Assembly: GCA_023431045.1 (NCBI GenBank)
Contig: JAEYXZ010000016.1
Location: 1-21,221 of the forward strand
Reading direction: 5' to 3'
DNA: 21,221 nucleotides
Origin: Bacillota bacterium
GTDB lineage: Bacteria > Bacillota_I > Bacilli_A > Acholeplasmatales > Acholeplasmataceae
Part shown: positions 14,213 through 21,221 of the stretch, in pieces
How positions within the stretch are numbered: position 1 is the first letter of the stretch
Layout of the letters: each line of letters begins with the position of its first letter
Position numbers and translations under genes: made by a program
The notes under the pieces: model-generated
Seen by the model: the letters and a program-made list of their open reading frames with translations, nothing else
Told to the model about the DNA's origin: nothing
Databases searched by the model: none

Positions 14213-14860
14213 TTATTCACCTAAAATTTTTAACATGTCGGCGGTAACATAAGATAATTCTCTGTTACCATCCAAATCAATGAGCACTCCGGCCTTTTTA
14301 TAATATGCAATAATCGGATAGGTTTGTTCATGATAAACAGCTAGACGTTTAACGACTGTTTCTCTTGTGTCATCATCGCGCTGTACCAATGTTGCACCGT
14401 CGTCATCACATAGACCATCAACTTTTGGTGGATGATTAATGATGTGGTATATTCTACCGCAGGTTGGACATGTTCTTCTTCCAGTAATACGGAAGATAAT
14501 CATTTCCTCATCTGAAGTAATATTAAACACAACATCCAGTTTCATACCTAATTGTTTCAATAATTGATCGAAATAGGCAGCCTGGTTTGGATTTCTTGGA
14601 TAACCATCCAAGATAAATCCTTTTTTAACGTCATCACGTTTGAAACGTTCTTTGACAATTTCATTGGTGATTTCATCTGGAACCAATTGACCATGATCGG
14701 TAAATGATTTGACCAATTCAATGAGTCTTTGGTTGGTTAATTCCTTGCGGAAGATTTCTCCCGTTGAAATATGAGGTATTCCTAATTGTTCCGATAAAAT
14801 TTTCGCATGCGATCCTTTACCTGCACCAGGGGGACCTACAAAAATCATTCTGGTTTTCAT
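14213..14860 (-). CDS. adk: Adenylate kinase with zinc-type LID
   Basis: The 215-aa enzyme interconverts ATP, ADP and AMP. It has the P-loop GPPGAGKG (9-16), STGEIFR, DGYPRNPNQA for AMP binding and a long LID domain. The LID carries a structural metal site, Cys131-x2-Cys134 and Cys151-x2-Asp154, as in Bacillus subtilis. The start is ATG at 14860, 7 bases after the secY stop; a longer frame back to 14935 would run deep into secY and is rejected. The ribosome site is poor, so translation probably depends on ribosomes leaving secY. Confidence 0.96.
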   Translation of the reverse strand: MKTRMIFVGPPGAGKGSHAKILSEQLGIPHISTGEIFRKELTNQRLIELVKSFTDHGQLVPDEITNEIVKERFKRDDVKKGFILDGYPRNPNQAAYFDQLLKQLGMKLDVVFNITSDEEMIIFRITGRRTCPTCGRIYHIINHPPKVDGLCDDDGATLVQRDDDTRETVVKRLAVYHEQTYPIIAYYKKAGVLIDLDGNRELSYVTADMLKILGE

Positions 14861-14867
14861 GATCGGA

Positions 14868-16166
14868 TTAGAATAAACCTTGGTAGGTTTCTTGATTCGC
14901 AGCCGCTTCCATTTGAGATGTTGTGTCGGCTGCAACTCCGACGATGATTAATAATCCGGTTCCACCTAGTGTAATGTTTGCTGCTTCTTGACCTGTGAAA
15001 CCAAACACCACCGCAGTGAGGATTGGTAAGATCGCGAGGATTACGAGATAGACGGTACCAAGGACGGTCACCTTGAATAAGATTCTTGCAATATAATTTT
15101 TCGTATCTTCACCTGGTCTAACCCCTGGAATATACGCATTTGATTTTGATAGATTATCAGCAATCTTATGCGGATTAGTAACCATAAAGGTATAGAAGAA
15201 TGAGAAGACAACAATTAAGATGACATAAAGAATAAATCCAACTGGATTTTGGTAATTGAAGATTGCATCAATCCACTGTGAACCAGCGGAAGTTGAAGTG
15301 CTACCTGCAACCAATCCAACCAATGTTAAAGGCACACTCATTAAGGTTGATGCGAAGATGACTGGTAATACCCCTGCAGAGTTAATCTTTAAAGGAATAT
15401 TTGAATCATTCTTCATTGAGCCTTGACGATTGGAATAGGAAATCGGAATTTTACGCTTAGCGATGTTCATATAAACAACACCAAGTAGGATTAAGACGTA
15501 GAGTAATAGAATGAAGACATACCAGAAGATGTCCCAACCGTTACCGGTGTGACCATATTTGGCATCTAGTGTACCAATCATCATCGGGATTGAAGTCATA
15601 ACCCCAACTGAGATGATAATGGATGATCCATTACCTACACCTTTAGCGGTGATTAGGTCAGCTAACCAAATGGTGAATGCTGTACCTGCAGTAACGACGA
15701 TTGCCATATACATGTAAGTGAAGAAATTATCATCAACACCAACTTGTAATTGAGAACCACGAACACCCACTCCAAGGATTAATAGAAGCGCTTGAGCAAA
15801 GCCAAGAGCTAATGCTAAATACTTAGTTAATCGGGATGCTTTTGCTTTCCCAGCATCGCCTTCTTCTTGCCATTCCTTCATTTGAGGAATAATCATTTGT
15901 AACAATTGTACAGCAATAGAGGCTGTAATATAAGGTGAAATCCCTAGAGATAACACCGAGAAACGTGATAAGGCTTGGCCGGTGTAACTATTTAAAATGC
16001 CAAGGAATCCTGATCCCCATGTTGAATTGTTTGCAATTAAGTCAACATTAAAAAGTGGAATCGGAATAAAACTTGCGATTCTAAATACTAAGATAATTAA
16101 CAATGTGATGCCCACACGGAGCATAACGGTTTTATTTGCCAATATATTCTTAATGCGCTGCCACAC
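14868..16166 (-). CDS. secY: Preprotein translocase subunit SecY
   Basis: The 432-aa channel subunit of the Sec translocon inserts and exports proteins across the membrane. About ten membrane helices are visible. Family landmarks include the early FRIASFIPIPLFNVD, the plug-region GILNSYTGQALSRFSVLSLGI, and a late cytoplasmic loop with NPHKIADNLSKSNAYIPGVRPG. The start is GTG at 16166, 8 bases after GAGGTG and 1 base after the rplO stop. It would export the two lipoproteins encoded in this window. Confidence 0.97.
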   Translation of the reverse strand: MWQRIKNILANKTVMLRVGITLLIILVFRIASFIPIPLFNVDLIANNSTWGSGFLGILNSYTGQALSRFSVLSLGISPYITASIAVQLLQMIIPQMKEWQEEGDAGKAKASRLTKYLALALGFAQALLLILGVGVRGSQLQVGVDDNFFTYMYMAIVVTAGTAFTIWLADLITAKGVGNGSSIIISVGVMTSIPMMIGTLDAKYGHTGNGWDIFWYVFILLLYVLILLGVVYMNIAKRKIPISYSNRQGSMKNDSNIPLKINSAGVLPVIFASTLMSVPLTLVGLVAGSTSTSAGSQWIDAIFNYQNPVGFILYVILIVVFSFFYTFMVTNPHKIADNLSKSNAYIPGVRPGEDTKNYIARILFKVTVLGTVYLVILAILPILTAVVFGFTGQEAANITLGGTGLLIIVGVAADTTSQMEAAANQETYQGLF

Positions 16167-16167
16167 G

Positions 16168-16608
16168 TTAAATCACCTCGACCGTTCCACCCGCTGCTTC
16201 AATTTGTTGTTTCGCAGCTTCTGAGAATTTGCTTGCTTTAACAGTTAATTTCTTTTCTAATTTACCGTTAGCTAAAACTTTAACTCCTGATAGAAGATCT
16301 GAGACGATTTTAGTCTGTAGTAGTAATTCTGGGGTGATGACTGTACCATCATCAAAAAGGTTTAGATCAACTAAGTTGACAACAGCAAACTCTTTTCTAG
16401 TGTAGTTATTGAATCCACGTTTAGGAATTCTTTGGAAGAATGGAATTTGACCACCTTCGAATCCTGGACGAACGTGTCCTGCGCCGGATCTTGCTAATTG
16501 ACCTTTATGTCCTTTACCGGAGGTTTTACCAAGTCCTGAACCGGGACCACGGCCAAGACGTTTGCGCGAGTGTCTCGCACCAGGGACTGGTTTTAATGTA
16601 CTTAACAT
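16168..16608 (-). CDS. rplO: 50S ribosomal protein L15
   Basis: A 146-aa L15, a late assembly protein of the large subunit. The basic, Gly-rich N-terminus (RHSRKRLGRGPGSGLGKTSG, then GGQIPFFQRIPKRGF) and a compact C-terminal domain are typical. The start overlaps the rpmD stop by one base (TAATG). Confidence 0.97.
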   Translation of the reverse strand: MLSTLKPVPGARHSRKRLGRGPGSGLGKTSGKGHKGQLARSGAGHVRPGFEGGQIPFFQRIPKRGFNNYTRKEFAVVNLVDLNLFDDGTVITPELLLQTKIVSDLLSGVKVLANGKLEKKLTVKASKFSEAAKQQIEAAGGTVEVI

Positions 16609-16790
16609 TATGCTGCCTCCTTAACTGAAATGAGATGAGCGATTGTTTTAATCATACCTTGAATCGCTTCATTATCTTCTTTAACAACACTTTGTCCAAT
16701 TTTCTTCAACCCTAAAGCTTTGGCAGTTGCGAGTTGATTTGGTCTGCGACCAATCAAACTCTTTTCTAATGTAATAATTAATGCTTTCAT
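16608..16790 (-). CDS. rpmD: 50S ribosomal protein L30
   Basis: A 60-aa bacterial-type L30 with the ITLEKSLIGRRPNQLATAKALGL pattern split over its first helix, followed by QSVVKEDN. It lies between rpsE and rplO as usual and overlaps rplO by one base. Confidence 0.96.
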   Translation of the reverse strand: MKALIITLEKSLIGRRPNQLATAKALGLKKIGQSVVKEDNEAIQGMIKTIAHLISVKEAA

Positions 16791-16792
16791 GA

Positions 16793-17302
16793 TTACACCA
16801 ACTGATCAACTGAAATGCCGCGTAGTGCAGCAACGCTTTCAGCAGTTCTTAAAGATTTTAATCCTTCAAATGTCGCACGGACTAAGTTAATTGGGGTTGA
16901 AGTACCTAATGATTTGGATAGGATGTCACTAATACCTGCTAATTCAAAGATAATACGGGCAGCACCACCAGCGATGATTCCAGTACCTTCAGATGCAGGT
17001 TTTAAAACGATTTTACCAGCGCCATAAACTCCAACAACATCATGAGGGATGGTGTTTTTCTTAAATGGAATAGTAATCACGTTTCTTTTTGCAGCTTCAA
17101 CTGCTTTTTTAATAGCTTCAGGAACTTCGGATGCCTTACCGGTACCGAAACCAACCTCACCTTGTTTGTTACCAACGATGACTAGAGCAGAGAAACGAAA
17201 TCTTCTACCACCTTTAACAACTTTAGTAACGCGGTTGATAGCCACTACTTTTTCTTCAAAAGTTACTTGTTCTTCTTGTTTATCAAATACTTTTTCTGCC
17301 AT
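16793..17302 (-). CDS. rpsE: 30S ribosomal protein S5
   Basis: A 169-aa S5, important for decoding accuracy and mRNA unwinding at the entry site. The double-stranded RNA-binding domain (VVKGGRRFRFSALVIVGN, then GFGTGKASEVPEAIKKA) and the C-terminal SLGTSTPINLVRATFEGL block are intact. It begins 11 bases after the rplR stop. Confidence 0.98.
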   Translation of the reverse strand: MAEKVFDKQEEQVTFEEKVVAINRVTKVVKGGRRFRFSALVIVGNKQGEVGFGTGKASEVPEAIKKAVEAAKRNVITIPFKKNTIPHDVVGVYGAGKIVLKPASEGTGIIAGGAARIIFELAGISDILSKSLGTSTPINLVRATFEGLKSLRTAESVAALRGISVDQLV

Positions 17303-17313
17303 GAGTGACCTCC

Positions 17314-17664
17314 TTAAAATTCTAGACCAGCTGCACGAGCTGCTTCTGCTAACGCTTTAACACGTCCGTGGTATAGATAACCACCGCGGTCAAAGACGAC
17401 GTTCTTAATGCCTAAAGCTAGTGCTTTTTCAGCAATCTTTTTACCAACTGCTGATGCGGCTTCCATGTTTGCTTTTAAGCCAAGTTCTTGGCTTCTTGCA
17501 GCCACGAGTGTAGTTTGCTTTTCATCATCGATAATTTGAACATAAATCGCGGTATTGGAACGAAATACGTTTAATCTTGGACGTAGAGAAGTACCTGAAA
17601 TGGCCTTTCTGATACGACGATGACGTTTTTGTCTGGACTCATTGGATGAAATTTTCTTAATCAT
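17314..17664 (-). CDS. rplR: 50S ribosomal protein L18
   Basis: A 116-aa 5S rRNA-binding protein. It has the basic N-terminus (RQKRHRRIRKAISGTSLRPRL), the VFRSNTAIYVQIIDD strand pair and the terminal FDRGGYLYHGRVKALAEAARAAGLEF pattern. Together with L5, also in this operon, it carries 5S rRNA into the large subunit. Confidence 0.98.
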   Translation of the reverse strand: MIKKISSNESRQKRHRRIRKAISGTSLRPRLNVFRSNTAIYVQIIDDEKQTTLVAARSQELGLKANMEAASAVGKKIAEKALALGIKNVVFDRGGYLYHGRVKALAEAARAAGLEF

Positions 17665-17678
17665 ATTGAAGTCCCTCC

Positions 17679-18218
17679 TTACTTAGCAGTCTTACCAGCT
17701 TTGCGATGAACGTATTCATCAACATAGCGGATCCCTTTACCTTTATAAGGTTCAGGTTTTCTGAGCTCTCTGATTTCTGCTGAGAATTGACCGACTTTAG
17801 CTTTATCAATACCGGAGATAATTAAGTCAGTATTCTTTGGAACTTCGACGGATAATCCTTGAGGGATGTCCATTTCGACGTTATGCGAGAAACCTAATTG
17901 TAAGACTAATTTATTACCTTGAAGTTGAGCACGATACCCAACACCACGGATTTCTAGTTGTTTTTTAAATCCTTCTGTAACACCCTTAACCATATTAGCT
18001 AATAGAGCTCTAGTTGTTCCATGGATTTTTCTTGTAAACATTTCATTATTAGGTCTTGAAATCTTAAGATCATGTCCTTCTAATTTAATGTCTAACATTT
18101 CATTGAAATGTTCTTGTAATTGTCCCTTTGGTCCTTTAACAGTAACTAAGTTTTTATCGCCGACAGTAACTGTTACGGATGCTGGAACATGAATCACTTT
18201 ATTACCAATACGACTCAT
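17679..18218 (-). CDS. rplF: 50S ribosomal protein L6
   Basis: A 179-aa L6 near the sarcin-ricin loop, where elongation factors bind. It starts MSRIGNKVIHVPASV, has two repeated beta-alpha domains, and the C-terminal signature EPYKGKGIRYVDEYVHRKAGK. Length and sequence are ordinary. It lies 16 bases after rpsH and precedes rplR. Confidence 0.98.
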   Translation of the reverse strand: MSRIGNKVIHVPASVTVTVGDKNLVTVKGPKGQLQEHFNEMLDIKLEGHDLKISRPNNEMFTRKIHGTTRALLANMVKGVTEGFKKQLEIRGVGYRAQLQGNKLVLQLGFSHNVEMDIPQGLSVEVPKNTDLIISGIDKAKVGQFSAEIRELRKPEPYKGKGIRYVDEYVHRKAGKTAK

Positions 18219-18234
18219 TTTTCATATCCTCCCA

Positions 18235-18630
18235 TTACCATACGTAGGCGATGACTTCGCCACCAACCTGTAAGAGACGTGCTTCACGATCTGTTAAGAT
18301 CCCTTTGGAAGTTGAAATTAAGGCAATCCCTAAGCCATTTAAGACTCTTGGTAATTTTTCAACGGGTGCATACACTCGTAGCCCTGGTTTCGATATCCGC
18401 TTTAATCCTTTGATAACACGTTCATTGGTTGCAGTATATTTTAATGAAACAATAATTTTTGGTTGTTCAGTTTGTGATACCACAAAATCCTTAATGAACC
18501 CTTCCTTCTTTAAGACAGCTAATAAATCAGCCTTAAGTCTTGAAGCTGGAACTTCTACCTTAGGATGACGCATTTTGTTCGCATTACGGATACGCGTTAG
18601 TAAGTCCGCAATCGGATCAGTCATAACCAT
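18235..18630 (-). CDS. rpsH: 30S ribosomal protein S8
   Basis: A 131-aa S8, a primary 16S rRNA-binding protein. MTDPIADLLTRIRNA opens it and STSKGILTDREARLLQVGGE near the end is the family signature. ATG at 18630 is taken as the start (MVMTDPI) because AAGGAGGA lies 10-15 bases before it; the second ATG at 18624 is further away. In E. coli S8 represses this operon; no such site could be confirmed here. Confidence 0.97.
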   Translation of the reverse strand: MVMTDPIADLLTRIRNANKMRHPKVEVPASRLKADLLAVLKKEGFIKDFVVSQTEQPKIIVSLKYTATNERVIKGLKRISKPGLRVYAPVEKLPRVLNGLGIALISTSKGILTDREARLLQVGGEVIAYVW

Positions 18631-18644
18631 TTTTCTCTTCCTCC

Positions 18645-18914
18645 TTACCAGCTAGCCTTTTTCACGCCAGGTAATTCACCTTTGTGTGCTAACTCTCTAA
18701 ACGTAATACGAGAAACACCAAATTTTCTCATAAACGCTCTTGGTCTACCATCTAAAGAATCACGGTTGCGAAGACGTGTTGGGGATGCATCTTTAGGTAA
18801 CTTTTGTAACCCTTGATAATCTCCAGCTTTCTTCATAGCCGCTCTTTTTTCTGCGTAAATTTCAACTAATTGACGTTGCTTTTTATCTTTTTCAATTTTT
18901 GATTTCTTTGCCAT
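18645..18914 (-). CDS. rpsN: 30S ribosomal protein S14, long zinc-free form
   Basis: An 89-aa S14, a small-subunit head protein. It ends in FGVSRITFRELAHKGELPGVKKASW and has RNRDSLDGRPRAFMRKF in place of the zinc-finger region. There is no cysteine at all. The short 61-aa zinc-finger S14 with two CxxC pairs is the usual occupant of this position in Firmicutes and mycoplasmas. The long zinc-independent form at the main locus pairs with the cysteine-free L36 in the same operon. Confidence 0.97.
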   Translation of the reverse strand: MAKKSKIEKDKKQRQLVEIYAEKRAAMKKAGDYQGLQKLPKDASPTRLRNRDSLDGRPRAFMRKFGVSRITFRELAHKGELPGVKKASW

Positions 18915-18925
18915 GGACGCTCTCC

Positions 18926-19465
18926 TTACTTCTTGAACGGCATACCAAATGCAGTTAGTAAAGCTTTCGCTTCTGCATCGGTTTTAGCCGTTGTGACGAT
19001 TGTAATATCCATTCCACGAACTTTCGTGACTTTATCAATGTTAATTTCAGGGAAGATGATTTGTTCTTTTACACCTAAAGTGTAATTTCCACGACCATCA
19101 AATGCATCAGCAGAGATTCCACGGAAATCGCGGACACGTGGTAATGCAACGCTAACTAGTTTTTCCAAGAAGTAATACATACGTTCGCTGCGTAGGGTTA
19201 CCTTGGCACCAATTGGCATACCTTCTCTTAACTTAAAGTTAGAAATAGATTTCTTAGCTTTTGTAATCACTGGTTTTTGACCTGTAAATGTTGCAAGTTC
19301 TTCAACTGCTGCATCTAAGTTCTTTGAATTTGCAACTGCATCTCCAACACCGATGTTTACAATAATTTTTTCAAGTTTAGGAACCGCCATAACAGAACCA
19401 TAATTGAATTGTTCCATGAGCTTAGCAACGATCACATCGTTGTAATATGTTTTTAGATTACTCAT
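18926..19465 (-). CDS. rplE: 50S ribosomal protein L5
   Basis: A 179-aa 5S rRNA-binding protein of the central protuberance. It has NYGSVMAVPKLEKIIVNIGVGD, the GQKPVITKAKKSISNFKLREG loop, and the DITIVTTAKTDAEAKALLTAFGMPFKK end, all canonical. The start overlaps the rplX stop by four bases (ATGA), so the two are coupled. Confidence 0.98.
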   Translation of the reverse strand: MSNLKTYYNDVIVAKLMEQFNYGSVMAVPKLEKIIVNIGVGDAVANSKNLDAAVEELATFTGQKPVITKAKKSISNFKLREGMPIGAKVTLRSERMYYFLEKLVSVALPRVRDFRGISADAFDGRGNYTLGVKEQIIFPEINIDKVTKVRGMDITIVTTAKTDAEAKALLTAFGMPFKK

Positions 19466-19914
19466 TCTTTGCTAGCTCCTTCTTTAGAACTTTTAGCTGC
19501 TTTTTTAGGTGCTGCTTTCACTTTCTTTTCTTCTGTTTCTGAAGGTTTAGCAGATGCTTTAGCAACCTTAGCAGGTTTGTCTAAAGCCGTACCACTACGT
19601 TTTGCATAGCGGACTTTAACACCATTTTCAACACGGTAGCCAACACGTGTTGGTAATCCGGTTTTAGGATCTTGAATTGCAACGTTTGACACATGGATTG
19701 GAGCTTCAAATTCGTTAATTCCGCCTTTGTCTTGTGCGGACTTTGGACGTTGATGTTTCTTAACTTTATTGACGCCTTCAACAATGACCTTGTTGTCAGA
19801 TGCTAATACTTTTAGAACACGACCTGATTTGCGTGTTTTAATTCCTTTTTTATCTGTTGTAAATTGATCGCCACCAGCAATCACTACAACTGTATCACCA
19901 GTTTTAATATTCAT
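19462..19914 (-). CDS. rplX: 50S ribosomal protein L24 with C-terminal extension
   Basis: An early assembly protein of the large subunit. The KOW motif is present (MNIKTGDTVVVIAGG, then SGRVLKVL and VIVEGVNKVKKHQRP), followed by HVSNVAIQDPKTGLPTRVGY. At 150 aa it is longer than the usual 100-110. There is a short insertion in the first KOW loop (DQFTTDKKGIKTRK region) and a tail of about 45 residues rich in Ala, Lys, Ser and Glu. The tail is low complexity, probably disordered, and positively charged. It is in frame and shares the operon's codon style, so it looks real. The stop overlaps rplE. Confidence 0.97.
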   Translation of the reverse strand: MNIKTGDTVVVIAGGDQFTTDKKGIKTRKSGRVLKVLASDNKVIVEGVNKVKKHQRPKSAQDKGGINEFEAPIHVSNVAIQDPKTGLPTRVGYRVENGVKVRYAKRSGTALDKPAKVAKASAKPSETEEKKVKAAPKKAAKSSKEGASKE

Positions 19915-19927
19915 GATGTCGACCTCC

Positions 19928-20296
19928 TTACAAGACTTCTGGTGCTAAAGATACAATTTTCATGAAATTCTTTTCACGAAGTTCTCTTGCAACCGGCCCA
20001 AAGATACGAGTACCTCTTGGGTTTAAATCATCCTTAATAATGACAGCGGCATTTTCATCAAATTTGATGTATGAACCGTCTGCTCTTTTAAGTCCTTTTA
20101 CAGTACGTACAATGACAGCGTTAACCACGTCACCTTTTTTGACTTGTCCAGTTGGAGTTGCCTTTTTAACAGTGACTGTGACTACGTCTCCGATATTCGC
20201 ATAACGGCGACGGGTACCACCATGAACTCTGATGACTAGGACTTCACGTGCGCCGCTATTATCAGCAACGACTAATCTAGTTTCTTGTTGAATCAT
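19928..20296 (-). CDS. rplN: 50S ribosomal protein L14
   Basis: A 122-aa L14 at the subunit interface, contacting 16S rRNA in bridges. It is highly conserved: MIQQETRLVVADNSGAREV, RRRYANIGDVVTVTVK, RADGSYIKFDENAAVII and NPRGTRIFGPVARELR. It lies 12 bases after rpsQ. Confidence 0.99.
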   Translation of the reverse strand: MIQQETRLVVADNSGAREVLVIRVHGGTRRRYANIGDVVTVTVKKATPTGQVKKGDVVNAVIVRTVKGLKRADGSYIKFDENAAVIIKDDLNPRGTRIFGPVARELREKNFMKIVSLAPEVL

Positions 20297-20308
20297 GATG
20301 CCCTCCTA

Positions 20309-20572
20309 TTATGCTACTTCTGCATGTGTAACCACTTCAAGTAAACGGAAACGTTTAGTCTTTGAATATGGTCTTGTTTCAATGATTGATACAGTGTCAC
20401 CTAATTTTGCAACACTATCTTCATCATGCACATGGAATTTTTTGGTTTCTTTAACACGCTTTGAATATAAAGAGTGTTTCTTGTATGTATCTACGACAAC
20501 AGTAATGGTTTTTTCCATTTTGGTGGATACAACTTTGCCGGTATAAACTTTTCGAGTATTTTTTCTTTCCAT
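20309..20572 (-). CDS. rpsQ: 30S ribosomal protein S17
   Basis: An 87-aa OB-fold protein binding the 5' domain of 16S rRNA. RKVYTGKVVSTKMEKTITVVV and the YSKRVKETKKFHVHDE block are typical, as is the ISIIETRPYSKTKRFRL-like end. It lies between rpmC and rplN in standard order. Confidence 0.98.
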   Translation of the reverse strand: MERKNTRKVYTGKVVSTKMEKTITVVVDTYKKHSLYSKRVKETKKFHVHDEDSVAKLGDTVSIIETRPYSKTKRFRLLEVVTHAEVA

Positions 20573-20586
20573 CGTTATTTACCTTC

Positions 20587-20778
20587 CTACTTGTTGCCTT
20601 TCTCGCTCATAATGGTTTTCATTTGAGCAATTGTTTTTCTAATGGTTTTTAATCTAGCTGGATTTTCCAATTGTCCGACCGCGTGTTGGAATCGCAAGTT
20701 GAATAGTTCAGCTTTAAGGTCAGCAATTTTCTTATTTAATTCAGTTACTGAAAATTTGCGAATATCAGCTGCTTTCAT
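20587..20778 (-). CDS. rpmC: 50S ribosomal protein L29
   Basis: A 63-aa helical protein at the tunnel exit, where SRP and trigger factor dock. It carries LNKKIADLKAELFNLRFQHAVGQLENPARLK split over two helices and IRKTIAQMKTI. Its start overlaps the rplP stop (ATGA). Confidence 0.97.
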   Translation of the reverse strand: MKAADIRKFSVTELNKKIADLKAELFNLRFQHAVGQLENPARLKTIRKTIAQMKTIMSEKGNK

Positions 20779-21191
20779 GCTTGGTCTCCTTTTTTAACAA
20801 TCTTCGTTTTAATTGGAAGTTTGTGAGATGCTAAGCGAAGTGCTTCTCTTGCAATTTCATCACTAACTCCATTGATTTCAAACATGATTTTTCCTTCTTT
20901 GACTACTGCTACCCAGTCTTCTGGAGCACCTTTACCGGATCCCATACGGACTTCAAGTGGCTTCTTAGTTTTTGCTAAGTGAGGGAAGATATTAATCCAA
21001 ACCTTACCGAGACGTTTCATTTCACGAGTCATCGCGATACGAGCAGCTTCGATTTGGCGAGATGTAATCCATGCACCTTCTTTAGCAACTAAGGCAAAAT
21101 CACCATTTAAAATTTCATTTCTACCTTTTGCTTTTCCTTCATAACTCACACGATGAGGACGGCGGTATTTTGTTCTTTTAGGCATTAACAT
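20775..21191 (-). CDS. rplP: 50S ribosomal protein L16
   Basis: A 138-aa L16 near the A-site tRNA. It opens MLMPKRTKYRRPHRVSYEGKA and has the WITSRQIEAARIAMTRE helix and the MGSGKGAPEDWVAVV loop. The start ATG at 21191 is preceded by AAGGAGGA at 21208-21201; Met3 is a less likely start. It is the second gene of this operon visible in the window. Confidence 0.98.
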   Translation of the reverse strand: MLMPKRTKYRRPHRVSYEGKAKGRNEILNGDFALVAKEGAWITSRQIEAARIAMTREMKRLGKVWINIFPHLAKTKKPLEVRMGSGKGAPEDWVAVVKEGKIMFEINGVSDEIAREALRLASHKLPIKTKIVKKGDQA

Positions 21192-21196
21192 AGTCT

Positions 21197-21221
21197 TTAG
21201 TCCTCCTTAGCTTGTTTTGAT
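21197..21221 (-). CDS. rpsC: Probable 3' end of ribosomal protein S3 gene
   Basis: The last bases of the window read, on the minus strand, an open frame ending SKQAKED and TAA at 21199-21197, six bases before rplP. rpsC always precedes rplP in this operon. Another frame stops at 21209-21207, so the exact end is uncertain and the call rests mainly on position. Confidence 0.5.

Noticed and set aside
14861..14935. A longer adenylate kinase start within secY
   Set aside because: It would add 25 residues with no family match before the conserved P-loop start, entirely inside secY; ATG at 14860 gives the normal length.

Overview
The window looks like chromosome of a low-GC, wall-less-type bacterium near Acholeplasma (Acholeplasmatales/Izemoplasmatales, phylum Mycoplasmatota). 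The evidence is AT-rich DNA, strong AAGGAGG ribosome binding sites, lipobox lipoproteins, InlB/Flg_new-type surface repeats, and TGA used as a true stop (trxA, trxB and the DUF1801 gene all end in it), which argues against Mycoplasma and Spiroplasma. The genus assignment is inference.

Layout. (1) The right half, 10947-21221 on the minus strand, is the conserved S10-spc-alpha ribosomal operon in canonical order: end of rpsC, rplP, rpmC, rpsQ, rplN, rplX, rplE, rpsN, rpsH, rplF, rplR, rpsE, rpmD, rplO, secY, adk, map, infA, rpmJ, rpsM, rpsK, rpoA, rplQ, closed by a clear rho-independent terminator. rpmJ (38 aa) and the true starts of adk, trxB and several others were set by hand. (2) Next, 8062-10871 on the minus strand, is a three-gene signalling cluster: an ECF sigma factor, a single-pass membrane protein that is probably its anti-sigma factor, and a lipoprotein with an RsgI-type (SEAL/periplasmic) domain plus a long coiled coil. 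The sigma gene and the lipoprotein gene share an upstream motif, ACCAATAAAA-N13-CGTATA, on the same strand with identical spacing. The second copy sits inside a 12-bp hairpin that would hide the lipoprotein's ribosome binding site on read-through mRNA but not on mRNA started at that promoter. This is the most novel item in the window. (3) 4449-7982 on the minus strand holds a small membrane protein of unknown function, a large secreted lipoprotein nuclease (three InlB-type repeats plus an endonuclease I domain), and DNA-3-methyladenine glycosylase I overlapping it. (4) 2684-4375 on the minus strand is an M3-family oligoendopeptidase. (5) 1096-2656 on the plus strand is a tight operon of thioredoxin, a thioredoxin reductase-like flavoprotein that lacks the usual NADPH motifs, and a DUF1801 protein. 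(6) 1-990 on the minus strand carries the two ECF-transporter ATPases, ecfA1 and ecfA2 (the latter cut by the window edge).

In many Firmicutes ecfA1-ecfA2 directly follow rplQ. Here about 10 kb of accessory and envelope genes lie between them. No tRNA, rRNA, CRISPR array, insertion sequence or attachment site was seen, and no gene-free stretch exceeds 300 bases; the longest, 7919-8115, holds a promoter and a terminator.
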